Assembly (NCBI GenBank): GCA_021108215.1 | Contig: JAIORK010000026.1 | Span: 1-64,000, forward strand | DNA from: a bacterium | GTDB taxonomy: Bacteria; Oederibacteriota; JAAXVQ01; JAUVAV01 | DNA: 64,000 bases | Reading direction: 5' to 3' | Part shown: one piece after another, positions 1 to 9,214 of the stretch | Numbering within the stretch: the stretch's first letter is position 1 | Layout: every line of letters starts with the position of its first letter | Translations under genes and position numbers: made by a program | The notes under the pieces: generated by a model | Databases searched by the model: none | Told to the model about the DNA's origin: nothing | What the model saw: the letters and a program-made list of their open reading frames with translations, nothing else

Positions 1-168
1 TTACGCAAAAAGGTCTTCTGAGTTGAATGTGTCGCACTATAAGTTACAATTCACCTTTTTTCCAATTACTGTTTTCTTGAATTGCCTTTTTTACTCTATT
101 TTGTCATAATTTACGTCTACACCCAGCATTTCTTCATTATTTTAATTACATGTCTGAGGGGGGCGCTT

Positions 169-3114
169 ATGTTTAAAAAAAGTATCCTGGTATTTAGCTT
201 CGTACTTTTTTGCATGTGCATTACGCCGGCCGCGTGGTCCGCGACATTCACTGTTACCAGCAATCTGGATGCCGGCCCCGGAACTTTACGGGACGCAATT
301 ATACTGGCCAACAGCAATGGCAATCCTACTGTGCGGGATACGATCGACTTCAGCCTGCCTTTTCCCGGCAATGTTATTGTCTTGCTTTCAGCTTTGCCGA
401 CTATTGTGGAAAATGTACAAATCCTGGGTAACAATAGCGGTAGTTTTGTGAAACTCGTTGGCGGCGGAGCCATGTTTTTTAGCGGGATTTCGATTAATGA
501 CCCGGCCAATGCACAAATCATACTCACTGATCTAAGTTTGGTGGCATTTAACTACGCGGTCCATGTTCAATCCAGCAATGTCATTATCTATCATTGTTGG
601 TTTGGTACGGATTGGGCGGACAATATTTCAGCCGGGCAGAACAGTTACGGCATCTATGATGTAGGGAGCAACCTGTCAACCTACGGAGGTTCCGGCTCCT
701 TGTTTCGTAATGTTATTGTGCAAAGCTCCATTGCCGGTATTTATTTGAATGGCAGCACCAATACTCGTATTTGGGGTAACTATATTGGTGTGGACAATGC
801 CGGAAGTGCTGTGCTAGGCAGCCAAACCACAGGTATTATGCTGCATGATACTACGGCTGTGACTGTAGGCGGTAGTTTTACCGGTTCCAATGGTAATGTA
901 ATTTCAGGGAATGTAAATGGTATTATTTTGGAGGGAACTGCTTGTACCAATAATACTGTCTCAGGCAATATCATTGGCTTGTCTTTTGATCAATCCTCAG
1001 CTATTGCAAATACGGATATGGGTGTGCATCTGTACAATGAAGCTAATAACAATTTTATTGGCACTACTGCTGCCGGTAGTTACAATGTGATTGCCGGCAA
1101 TGGAACCGGTGTGGGGATCACCAATGCCGGTATTTTTATAAGCGGATCTCCGGCTCCTTATGAGAATTTTATTCAGAATAATTATATTGGATTAAATACT
1201 TCCAATGCGCCTTTTTCCAATCAAAAGGGTATTTATATTATGAATGGTGTTGGCAACTTAATCGGCGGATTTCGTGATGCCAACATGGGAAATGTGATAT
1301 CAGGCAATACGGATGGAACAGTAAATTCAGGTGGTATTGTATGTCAGGATGAGGGCAATACCATTAGTGGTAATTATATTGGCACGGATGATACTGGTGT
1401 CAACGCGGTTCCCAATTATTGCGGAATAAGTATAGAAGCTGACGGCAATATGGTCGGTGTGACGCTTACTGCCAAGGATACTCAGAGAAATGTGATTAGT
1501 GGTAACACGTATCGTGGGATTCAAATAAGCGACGCAGTAGGTACCAGCATTGCGGGGAATTACCTTGGTCTGACAGCCGATGGCGCGACCGGCTTGGCCA
1601 ATGGGTATGATTCGATTTATCTCGGCAGCACTGCAACGCAGACTTTAATTGGCGGTAATCACGATAATTTGCGTAATGTAATTGCCGGTAGTAATGGAAA
1701 TAATTTTGCCATTCACTGCGTCGGTTCTAGTAATAATATGGTTGTCAATAATTATGTCAATTGTAATGCTGCTGGGACCGTATCGGACACGACCTTTCAG
1801 AACCAGGAATCCCTGCGCATGAACAATCTGACCGGCGTGAATCCAGCCTATGGCAATTATGTGGCAGACAATTATTTGTGCACAGAGGTCGGTCTCTCTG
1901 ACGCGCATGGCAACACCTTTGTAGGAAATGCCTTTGGTGTGCTGCCTAATGGGACAGAGGTTACGTGGAGCTCGCCTTATCCGGAAGGTATTACCATTTG
2001 GAATGGCGCAACTGGAAACATGTTTGGCTTAAAGGGTGGACAGGGAAATTTATTTGCAGGTCAACCTTTAAATGATGGAATACGCATTAATGGCGGCACC
2101 TGTCTTCAGAATGGAATATATGGGAATACAATTACAGGGATGAGTCTACTGCCAATTAATCTTCTCAGTGGCGCGAATCTTGGTTATGCGGCTCCTGTAA
2201 TATCCGTGGCAACCACAGAATATGGTGTTACCATCACTGCCAATGCATCCACGGATTATGTGGAAGTATTTCTGGCCGGACGCGATTATGGCAATAATCC
2301 GGAAGGGAGTTTGCGGTACTTGGGTATTGCCGCTAATCTTTTTGGCAATACTTTCTGGTTCCAACCCAGTGGATATGTTTCAGGCGACTGGATTGCAGCA
2401 ACCTGTTCGGATATTAGCAACAATACCTCAATGTATTCCGCCGCCTATCAGGTCAGTGCGCCACCCACTGCCACATTCACAACCACGCCGACCTTTTCAG
2501 CTACGCCGACCCATACTTCTTCGGCAACGCCTACCTTGACTGCGACAGATACCGCTACTCTTACCACAACTTATACCATTACTACTACTGACACTCCGAC
2601 AGCTACCATAACACCAACTGTTACAGATACTCCCTATATGACTGCCACACCAACCGCCACCATAACTTCAACAACTACAAATACTCCTTATGTTACTGCT
2701 ACCCCAACCGCCACGGCAACAGCAACTATAACATCAACCTCCACAAATACCCCGTATGTGACAGCCACACCCACAGCTACTATTTCACCTACGTCTACTG
2801 TGACCATCACACCCACGTTGGCTGTCGGCACGGAATTACCGGAGTTTGGAATGTACGGCGGAATTCCAGCTTATCCGATTCCTGCAAAAGATACGCTGAA
2901 TTTCGTGGTGCCTGGCGGTTCGCAACACGGAGAAGTGACCATATCCGTATTCAATCCCAATGGTGAACAAATAGCGCAATTGCATGAATCCACCAACCCC
3001 GGAACCAACCTCCTGATCTGGAATTGTCAGGATATTCCGGCAGGTGTGTACTACGTTATTATGGTATTAAACAACGGACAAACGGAGAAATTTAAAATAG
3101 CGATTCAAAAATAA
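169..3114 (+). CDS. Secreted right-handed beta-helix protein with Thr/Pro linker and C-terminal sorting domain
   Basis: The protein is about 981 residues and is probably a cell-surface or secreted adhesin-like protein. It starts with a signal peptide (MFKKS...TPAAWSA), followed directly by a CSLREA-type segment (FTVTSNLDAGPGTLRDAI). About 700 residues of NosD-like parallel beta-helix come next, with recurring G-N-x-I-S-G-N and N-Y-I-G motifs. A Thr/Pro/Ala-rich linker with tandem TNTPYVTATPTATI-like units follows (roughly nt 2460-2820). The C-terminal Ig-like FlgD/T9SS-type domain (AYPIPAKDTLNF...IPAGVYY) ends in FKIAIQK. I chose ATG 169 over the longer frame from 82 because GAGGGGGG lies just upstream and the signal peptide begins there. 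The ligand or substrate is unknown. A paralogous architecture occurs at 13883-17551. Confidence 0.85.
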   Translation: MFKKSILVFSFVLFCMCITPAAWSATFTVTSNLDAGPGTLRDAIILANSNGNPTVRDTIDFSLPFPGNVIVLLSALPTIVENVQILGNNSGSFVKLVGGGAMFFSGISINDPANAQIILTDLSLVAFNYAVHVQSSNVIIYHCWFGTDWADNISAGQNSYGIYDVGSNLSTYGGSGSLFRNVIVQSSIAGIYLNGSTNTRIWGNYIGVDNAGSAVLGSQTTGIMLHDTTAVTVGGSFTGSNGNVISGNVNGIILEGTACTNNTVSGNIIGLSFDQSSAIANTDMGVHLYNEANNNFIGTTAAGSYNVIAGNGTGVGITNAGIFISGSPAPYENFIQNNYIGLNTSNAPFSNQKGIYIMNGVGNLIGGFRDANMGNVISGNTDGTVNSGGIVCQDEGNTISGNYIGTDDTGVNAVPNYCGISIEADGNMVGVTLTAKDTQRNVISGNTYRGIQISDAVGTSIAGNYLGLTADGATGLANGYDSIYLGSTATQTLIGGNHDNLRNVIAGSNGNNFAIHCVGSSNNMVVNNYVNCNAAGTVSDTTFQNQESLRMNNLTGVNPAYGNYVADNYLCTEVGLSDAHGNTFVGNAFGVLPNGTEVTWSSPYPEGITIWNGATGNMFGLKGGQGNLFAGQPLNDGIRINGGTCLQNGIYGNTITGMSLLPINLLSGANLGYAAPVISVATTEYGVTITANASTDYVEVFLAGRDYGNNPEGSLRYLGIAANLFGNTFWFQPSGYVSGDWIAATCSDISNNTSMYSAAYQVSAPPTATFTTTPTFSATPTHTSSATPTLTATDTATLTTTYTITTTDTPTATITPTVTDTPYMTATPTATITSTTTNTPYVTATPTATATATITSTSTNTPYVTATPTATISPTSTVTITPTLAVGTELPEFGMYGGIPAYPIPAKDTLNFVVPGGSQHGEVTISVFNPNGEQIAQLHESTNPGTNLLIWNCQDIPAGVYYVIMVLNNGQTEKFKIAIQK

Positions 3115-3117
3115 ATA

Positions 3118-3145
3118 GCCCACCCCGGACAAATCCGGGGTGGGC
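3118..3145 (+). terminator. Strong stem-loop after the beta-helix gene
   Basis: A perfect 12-bp stem (GCCCACCCCGGA / TCCGGGGTGGGC) with a CAAA loop starts 3 nt after the stop codon. No U-tract follows, so it is either a Rho-assisted or 3'-stabilising hairpin rather than a classical intrinsic terminator. Confidence 0.55.
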
Positions 3146-3299
3146 TGCGGAGCGGGATAAAATAATCTAATACCTTAAGGTTTCCTTTATTTTTGGGCAG
3201 ATCTCGGACCCACCCCTACAATGTTTTTTTCCGATTGCCACCGATTCACCACTGGCGTACAATACTCCTGTTTTCATCATTTTTATCAGGAGGATTGTT

Positions 3300-3821
3300 A
3301 TGATCGGACTCAAATCCATCAGCAAACTGGCCAAAGTTTTGCAATCAGATGCCTCGCCTTGGCAGGTAGCTGTCGCGGCTGCCTTGGGCGTGGTCCTGGG
3401 CATGCAGCCGGCCAACGGCCCGCAAAGTCTGGTTCTCTTTATCTGCATCTTCTTTCTCAATGTCAATATCGGTGCCGCATTTTTAAGTGCCGCCCTCTTT
3501 GCCTTGGTGGGCGGTTTACTCGACCCGGTAGCCCATAAAATCGGGTATGCCCTGCTAAGCGGCAACGAGACCTTGACCCCGCTCTGGACCAGCTTCGCCA
3601 ACATGCCCATTGTTCCTTTTACACGTTTTAACAACACAGTTGTGCTTGGCAGTCTGATACTGGGGTTGCTGCTATTTGTTCCGGTCATGCTCGCAACCAA
3701 ATATTTGATTGTTTATTACCGCGCCCGCTGGCGCGATAAAGTGGCCAAATCCAAACTGGTGAGTTGGCTCAAACTGACAAAAATTGCAACTCTTTTTGGA
3801 TTTGGAGGACTGAAGGGATGA
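3300..3821 (+). CDS. TIGR03546 family integral membrane protein
   Basis: A 173-residue hydrophobic protein resembling the uncharacterised family TIGR03546. About four membrane segments are visible: around residues 22-38 (VAVAAALGVVLGMQPA), 45-62, 65-85 and 115-140. A basic C-terminal tail follows. The start is supported by AGGAGG at 3288-3293. The gene overlaps the next one by ATGA (3818-3821), so translation is probably coupled. From memory, TIGR03546 and TIGR03545 occur as a two-gene pair in bacteria with outer membranes, which matches what is seen here. Function is unknown; an envelope role is an inference. Confidence 0.8.
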   Translation: MIGLKSISKLAKVLQSDASPWQVAVAAALGVVLGMQPANGPQSLVLFICIFFLNVNIGAAFLSAALFALVGGLLDPVAHKIGYALLSGNETLTPLWTSFANMPIVPFTRFNNTVVLGSLILGLLLFVPVMLATKYLIVYYRARWRDKVAKSKLVSWLKLTKIATLFGFGGLKG

Positions 3822-5767
3822 CGATGACCAAAAACAAAAAACCTAAAAAATCCGGACCCATCCGTTTAAGCTATACCATCCCGGCAGTCGTGCTGCTGGC
3901 ACTGGCTGTGCTCTTCAATCTTTTCTTTCTCAACACAGTACTCAAATACAGTCTGATCGCAGCCGGTGAGATGGCTGTGGGTGCCAAAGTAGACATTGCC
4001 TCGGTCTCTTTTAAATTCAAGCAGCTTTCCATCACGATTAATCAACTGGCCATTACTGACAGAGACGCACCCATGAAAAATCTTATTCAGGCTGAGCGCA
4101 TTCAGGGCGCACTCAAGCCCTTGCCCTTACTCTCGAAGAAAATTGTAATTTCCGAACTTGAAGTCTCAGGATTGCAATGGGGGACAGCCCGCAAAACCTC
4201 CGGCGCGCTGCCGCCGGGGCGTCAAAAAAATATCGCCGAGCGTATGGTAGGCAAAGACAGCGGCACTGCCAAACTGCTCACCGGCATCAAGGAAAAAAGC
4301 GCAGACAAAGCCACCAGTCTGCCGGCCTGGCAGGATGTGCAAAATGCCAAGGACCAGATCGCCAACCTCTCGCTGGAAGGCGTGATCAAGCCGGAGGAAC
4401 TGGAAAGTGTCAAGCAGGCCCAAGCTGCAAAACAGACATATCAAAATAAATCGGCTGCTTATGACAAGCATATAAACTCCCTGGATATTCAGGCCAAGCT
4501 CGATGCAGTCAAACCGGCTTTGGAAGATCTAAAAAATATTCAGGTCAACTCCTTACAGGATGCGGCCGCTGCCAAAACAAAAATCGAAACAGCGCAACAA
4601 AAAATCAAAGAATTAAATGCGCTCAAAGACCAAATCAATGACCTTCAGAAACAGGCAAAAAATGATTTCGGTGAAACCAAAAATCTACAAAACCGGATCA
4701 ATACCTGGCAGAACCAGGATATGAAATCCCTGACCACCAAGCTCAAGCTACCTTCGCTCTCCTTTGGCAGCCTCACTGAAGCTCTGGTCGGACCTGTCTG
4801 GCTTTCCAAAATCCACAAATTTGTGGCGCTAAGCAACACCGCACGCAAATATATGCCAACGCGCAAAAAAAATGCAAAAAAAACCGAGCAGCCGCGTATG
4901 CGTGGTGTGGATGTCTATTTCCCGCATCCAGCCGAACCACCGGCTTTCCTGATTGGAAAAATTATTTTGACCGGCACCACCGGCGGCGAGGGCAAAGCAG
5001 GGACCCCGATTAATTTTTCCGGCAATGCCTCCAATCTCACATCCGACCCCCGCTTGTTGGGCATCCCGGCCAAAGCCGATCTTGGGGGCAGCCAATCCGG
5101 GCGCAGCTATACGGTGACCGCTGTCCTGGACCATACTCAGGATATTGCCAAAGATACTGTCAGACTCAATGCCTCTGGTCTTTCCCTCGCGGATATGGAA
5201 CTACCAAAATCCGATTACCTGCCCCGCTTTGACCAGGGCAGCATGGCAATCGAGAGCAGCTTCATGATGGATGGTGAAAAACTCACTGCGACGCTCAAGG
5301 CTGTGTTGGGCAATCTCAAAGCACCTGCCAAAAAATCCGGTGACAATGATCTGGTAGCTGATCTCTGGCAGGGTGTGGACAAAGTTAACATCAATGCCAC
5401 GGTCTCCGGAATCGGTGATAATCTGGATATCAAAATCACATCTGATCTGGACAAACTTCTCAATAAGCGTCTCAATGACATGGCAGGTGAAAAACTGGGA
5501 GAATTGCGCAACAAGCTCAAAGCTGAGATCAACAAATACAGCCAAGACAAACAAAAAGAACTCATGGACCAATACGGACTTTCCAAAAACAGCACACTGA
5601 ACAACCTGACAGGTGCGCAAAATTCCGTACAGGCAAAAATTGATGATTTCAAAAAACAGATCAGCGAAAAACAAAATGCCGGCAAACAGGCGGCTGACCA
5701 GAAGAAAAAAGCTGCGGAAGATGAATTGAAGAAAAAAGCAAACGATCAGTTGAAAAATTTATTTTAA
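3818..5767 (+). CDS. TIGR03545 family AsmA-like envelope protein
   Basis: The protein is about 649 residues. It begins with a basic N-terminus, one membrane anchor (about residues 15-38, LSYTIPAVVLLALAVLFN...) and then a large probable periplasmic part. Residues about 40-110 look AsmA-like (VDIASVSFKFKQLSITINQLAI). A long Ala/Lys/Gln-rich coiled coil follows (about 125-310), then a beta-rich domain (about 370-560) and a second charged coiled-coil tail rich in Lys/Gln. ATG 3818 was chosen because it sits in an ATGA overlap with the upstream partner and has GGAGGACTGAAGGG before it. An in-frame ATG lies at 3824. AsmA-like proteins with one N-terminal anchor are often linked to lipid or envelope transport, but that role is not shown for this family. 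Confidence 0.8.
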   Translation: MTMTKNKKPKKSGPIRLSYTIPAVVLLALAVLFNLFFLNTVLKYSLIAAGEMAVGAKVDIASVSFKFKQLSITINQLAITDRDAPMKNLIQAERIQGALKPLPLLSKKIVISELEVSGLQWGTARKTSGALPPGRQKNIAERMVGKDSGTAKLLTGIKEKSADKATSLPAWQDVQNAKDQIANLSLEGVIKPEELESVKQAQAAKQTYQNKSAAYDKHINSLDIQAKLDAVKPALEDLKNIQVNSLQDAAAAKTKIETAQQKIKELNALKDQINDLQKQAKNDFGETKNLQNRINTWQNQDMKSLTTKLKLPSLSFGSLTEALVGPVWLSKIHKFVALSNTARKYMPTRKKNAKKTEQPRMRGVDVYFPHPAEPPAFLIGKIILTGTTGGEGKAGTPINFSGNASNLTSDPRLLGIPAKADLGGSQSGRSYTVTAVLDHTQDIAKDTVRLNASGLSLADMELPKSDYLPRFDQGSMAIESSFMMDGEKLTATLKAVLGNLKAPAKKSGDNDLVADLWQGVDKVNINATVSGIGDNLDIKITSDLDKLLNKRLNDMAGEKLGELRNKLKAEINKYSQDKQKELMDQYGLSKNSTLNNLTGAQNSVQAKIDDFKKQISEKQNAGKQAADQKKKAAEDELKKKANDQLKNLF

Positions 5768-5846
5768 CCATATGTGTCCAAAAAAGCGGCAACAAATCGA
5801 AATCATCATTAGTACTTATTTCAACATATCTGCTTCGATGTAATTC

Positions 5847-6743
5847 TTACAGCCATTTGAGCTTTTCCATAATATTCAATGCGTCTTTATCAAGTCTTGA
5901 AAAAGCAAACCATTTTTTACCAAGATCTTTAAGTGAAGCCCCGATGTGATACACATTCTTTTTGTCGATGATCAAAAATCGATCATGTGATTTTCTGAAT
6001 ATCTTTACTTCAATAGATGAATATTGAGTATTATATTTTTCCAGATCAAGACGAAGTTCTTTAGAAATACTTTTCGTCAAAATCGTTGCCGCAACTTTCC
6101 TGCGCCGCTTGGCAAACAATGTCAATACTGTATCATCGACATAGTTGTCAATGAGAATGATCGATTTCTTCGCACCTCTGATAACATCCGCGACAAATTG
6201 ATATGCATCAAATACCTGTCCGTTAAAAAAGATCCCTTGCTTGGGCTGGATATTAGCTGTTTCCAGAGCTTTAAAGACTTTTTCAAAGTTCTTATTGATA
6301 TCTAATCAATACATTGACTGATTGTGCTCCACAGCATTCATCCGATTAAAAAGAACTTGGTTTAATTGTAGAAACCTCCGCATCTCAACAAAAGTACGTA
6401 TAATTCTGATATTAACTTCTATCGCCTTATCATTTGTAAGAACACTTGATATGTTTGCAATACCCTGCTCTGTAAAAACATATGGCAAAAACCCTCCAAA
6501 ATTCCTCCTCGAAGGTATCGCATTTTGCGATACCAGAATGTTTACTTCATCGCCCGTCAGTTGAAACATGAAATCTCCAGGAAATCTTTTCCTATTCCTT
6601 TTTACTTGCTCTCTTAATCGTATTGTTTTCACCTCATAAAGCTCAGCTAAATCTTTATCCAGCATTACCCGCAACCCACGTATTGTATAAATTTTTTCTC
6701 TGATTTTTTCTTTGCTAATCATTGCCAATTCCTTGGTCATCAT
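5847..6743 (-). pseudogene. ORF6N-domain protein disrupted by an in-frame TGA
   Basis: Two open pieces lie in the same frame, separated only by TGA at 6306-6308. The upstream piece carries the ORF6N (KilA-N-type) DNA-binding domain: IYTIRGLRVMLDKDLAELYEV and FTEQGIANISSVL. The downstream piece continues as LDINKNFEKVFKALETANIQ, FFNGQVFDAYQFVADVI and a PLD-like tail with HDRFLIID and HIGASLKDLGKKWFAFS, the usual C-terminus of this family. Read through, the product would be about 298 residues, the expected full length. The start at 6743 follows GGAGAAAG. Such proteins are common in phages and mobile regions. The TGA is either a recent nonsense mutation or a sequencing error. Confidence 0.8.
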
Positions 6744-7031
6744 CTTTCTCCTTTTTTCAATCGCTTGAAAATACCCACAGTATAGCTCTACTGTAGTTAG
6801 ACGATGAAAAAGAAAAAACAATGCACTTTGATTTGATTTTTTTGATATTTTTAGAAAAGGATAGTCGACAATTCATTTTTGCACAGCTACCCCACCATGA
6901 GCGTCGCACTCAAAGTAGCACAAGCATTGGGCGTAAAATTGTCCGGGATGATGAAAAAAATGGAATGAATTATTCGGTGTCCAAGTTCAAATATTCAATT
7001 AAAAAGACTATTTGACTATTTGTAGAACAGA

Positions 7032-7418
7032 TTACAGAAATTTACTCTCTATTAATTGGGCACAGATAATCGTTGGTTTACCCCAAGTATACTCTTTGAT
7101 TTGTGGCGGATTTATTTCACTAATATTCACAAGCCACTCCCAAAATAACTTTACTTGATCATAGACAACATCAAGCTTTATTTCATGTTCTCCGACAGTA
7201 ATTTGATATTTACAAATATATTTTTGATCTAATCTATCATAAACAATGCCGGGTGCGCCACAACTCACAGTTGGTTGATTAGAAAACAAGCAATAATTAT
7301 GCCCTTCATGTATCCAAGCAATAGTACCAAGTATTGGATAGCTAATATCACCGCCAGACATAAGCTCCTTGCTTATATGTTGTAGATAATTTCTACAGTT
7401 TCTTACTGGTTTAATCAT
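7032..7418 (-). CDS. Hypothetical protein
   Basis: A 128-residue protein with no family I recognise and no signal peptide or membrane segment. It is Cys-, Trp- and Tyr-containing and looks like a compact soluble domain (GGDISYPILGTIAWIHEGHNY near the N-terminus). Its start overlaps the end of the upstream gene by 8 nt, so the two are very probably cotranscribed and translationally coupled. Confidence 0.55.
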   Translation of the reverse strand: MIKPVRNCRNYLQHISKELMSGGDISYPILGTIAWIHEGHNYCLFSNQPTVSCGAPGIVYDRLDQKYICKYQITVGEHEIKLDVVYDQVKLFWEWLVNISEINPPQIKEYTWGKPTIICAQLIESKFL

Positions 7419-7716
7419 ATTCTAGCAATTCTTTGCGTTTCGGATGCTTTTTCGGAATTAACGGAATTACCTTTATAATTTCATAAAAGCGGTCAAAATA
7501 ATCCACCAATCCGTGCGCTGAAATATAACTTCTTATTACTATTGTGGAATCAATCGCAACTTTTGAATCATCAGTAGCCTGAATCATAGCTTTTTCAAAA
7601 CCAATATACAATTGATCTAAAATCAAAAGACACTTTTTGGCAGTATCAAACAAAATTACATATTTTTCTTGTGGCGTTCGACGCTTATCGGATTCGTGAT
7701 CGTATCGACCATCCAT
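7411..7716 (-). CDS. Hypothetical protein, first gene of a two-gene unit
   Basis: About 101 residues from the ATG at 7716, chosen because AGGAG lies a few bases upstream; a longer frame begins at 7749 without a good ribosome site. The protein is charged and predicted mostly helical. The N-terminus is MDGRYDHESDKRRTPQEKY and the tail is Lys/Pro-rich (PLIPKKHPKRKELLEYD). I do not recognise a family. It overlaps the 128-residue partner by 8 nt. A small helical protein paired with an overlapping partner would also fit a toxin-antitoxin or immunity pair, but no motif supports this. Confidence 0.55.
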   Translation of the reverse strand: MDGRYDHESDKRRTPQEKYVILFDTAKKCLLILDQLYIGFEKAMIQATDDSKVAIDSTIVIRSYISAHGLVDYFDRFYEIIKVIPLIPKKHPKRKELLEYD

Positions 7717-7758
7717 ATTTTTTCTCCTAATTTCTATGTTTAGTGTCAATTATACCGA

Positions 7759-8757
7759 TTATCCGAACAACGCTGCCTTCTTTTTTGCACCTTTCCTGAG
7801 GATTACGTAGGACACAAACGCAACTAGAGCCAAAGCACCATGGAGTTTACTTTGACTTCCGAGCGTAGTGAAGAGCACAATATTGAATACCCAAAATAGA
7901 GCTACTATTCCAACAGTCCAAGCCTTTCCAATTGAGCGCCGCATAAATACGAACCGAATGAGTATTGGTGGAGCAAGCCCTATACTCCATGTAATAAAAA
8001 ATGAAAGAAAGAGAGCCAAGCCCCATTGCTTTCCAAATAAATATGACATAATCGGAGATTCCTTCAGATTTGCATCAGCGGTAGATGTTTCTTTAACACC
8101 AACTTTCCTTACCCCTTCGAGGTTGAGAGAATTAATTATTCTGTCTGTAATCGGCTTCAACAAAAAAGATGCAGCTTCATGATATGAGATTGTGAGCGTG
8201 ATTGATTTTTCAGCAGCCATTATTCTTACGAGCCGCACTCTAAACTCTCCGTTCCCTTTCACGGCTTGTCTCTTATATTCGATCAAAAATACGATAATAC
8301 CGTTAATAGATGTTTTCTGCGTACCAACCCATAAAATAACCTTCCTATCAACTGCTTTCATTGAACGAATCACATTCTTCTTTAACGCAGCATCTACTTC
8401 TCTTACATCCTGTATACTTGTAGCCAGAGCATCAGCTTGCGTCAATAAAAGCTGTGGGTAATAACGAACATTAAGAATGCCCAACGTATTACCTTTATCG
8501 TCATAATAATTTGCGGCGAATGGTAATTTCGAGGCTTCTTGTTCAATTCCAGATAAATCAAGTCCAGATTCAGCAGCAGAATCCAATGTGATTCGTTGAT
8601 TTCCAGAAAGAACAACCCAATTTTTCGGAAGTTCTATTGACACACCCTTGGGTAGACTAACCTGCACAAAATTATCAGTCGCATATGCCACTGCATGAGT
8701 GGCAAATAAAACCGCGACGATTGCGATAATTTTCCATGTATTTATTTTCAGTTTCAC
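7759..8757 (-). CDS. Exported membrane-anchored hypothetical protein
   Basis: A 332-residue protein starting at GTG (8757) with AAGGAG seven bases upstream. A clear signal peptide (about residues 8-26, WKIIAIVAVLFATHAVAYA) is followed by an extracytoplasmic domain of about 200 residues. The region starting VSLPKGVSIELPKNWVVLSG resembles proteins that begin with a PsbP/DUF1795-like fold, though this is weak. Two or three membrane segments lie at about residues 243-330, with RFVFMRRSIGKAW between them. It has its own ribosome site and a 42-nt gap to the next gene. Function is unknown. Confidence 0.65.
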   Translation of the reverse strand: MKLKINTWKIIAIVAVLFATHAVAYATDNFVQVSLPKGVSIELPKNWVVLSGNQRITLDSAAESGLDLSGIEQEASKLPFAANYYDDKGNTLGILNVRYYPQLLLTQADALATSIQDVREVDAALKKNVIRSMKAVDRKVILWVGTQKTSINGIIVFLIEYKRQAVKGNGEFRVRLVRIMAAEKSITLTISYHEAASFLLKPITDRIINSLNLEGVRKVGVKETSTADANLKESPIMSYLFGKQWGLALFLSFFITWSIGLAPPILIRFVFMRRSIGKAWTVGIVALFWVFNIVLFTTLGSQSKLHGALALVAFVSYVILRKGAKKKAALFG

Positions 8758-8946
8758 TAGCCGGCTCCTTCTTTAATGCGCAACATAATCGGTGCAGGAG
8801 TTCAAATAGTCAAATATATCCCTTAATTGAACATTTGAACTCCATCACATTCACCAATCATGCCGGATATTATTCATCCGATCAATTTATTATTCGGTGA
8901 CTGGATATTCGGAGCTTCAGCGCGGCCGGAACATGATATCTATATT

Positions 8947-8965
8947 GGGCGCGGGAACCGCGCCC
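8947..8965. repeat. GC-rich hairpin repeat (GGGCGCGG-GAA-CCGCGCCC)
   Basis: A perfect 8-bp stem with a GAA loop, followed by CTACAATAAAA and ending next to the ywbE stop codon. It belongs to a theme seen elsewhere in this window: a GC-rich palindrome with GACCC/GGGTC or GCGCC arms next to CCCCTACAAT, also near 3197-3222. It may also act as the 3' hairpin of ywbE. Confidence 0.5.
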
Positions 8966-9160
8966 CTACAATAAAATCTTTTGCACCCGGCCGATCTGTC
9001 CATCAATTAACCGGACTTTGATCCCGTGTGGATGCGAGGGCGACTTGGTCAACAAATCTTTTACAATCCCCTCGGTTAATTGCCCGCTGCGCTGATCCTG
9101 CTTCAAAACAATCGCAACCTTTAACCCGGGTTTTATGTCCGCGCGTCGTTGTCCGTTCAT
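8966..9160 (-). CDS. ywbE: YwbE family protein
   Basis: A 64-residue protein matching the small conserved YwbE (DUF2196) family along its whole length: MNGQRRADIKPGLKVAIVLK, DQRSGQLTEGIVKDLLT, HPHGIKVRLIDGQIGRVQ. The fold is a small KOW-like beta-barrel; the biological role is not established. The start at 9160 was chosen because homologues begin MNGQxRxDI and AAGGA lies about nine bases upstream. Longer in-frame starts at 9172 and 9211 exist. It follows the SDR gene by 54 nt on the same strand. Remarkably, it lies in the same frame as that gene, directly after its TGA. Confidence 0.85.
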   Translation of the reverse strand: MNGQRRADIKPGLKVAIVLKQDQRSGQLTEGIVKDLLTKSPSHPHGIKVRLIDGQIGRVQKILL

Positions 9161-9214
9161 TTGGTTATTCATCCTTTTAGTTACTGATCTTGCTAAGCGG
9201 TGTTTGTGCACACA

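Noticed and set aside
2460-2820. Tandem DNA repeat in the Thr/Pro linker as a separate element
   Set aside because: It is in frame and encodes the TNTPYVTATPTATI linker of the beta-helix protein; it is part of that gene.
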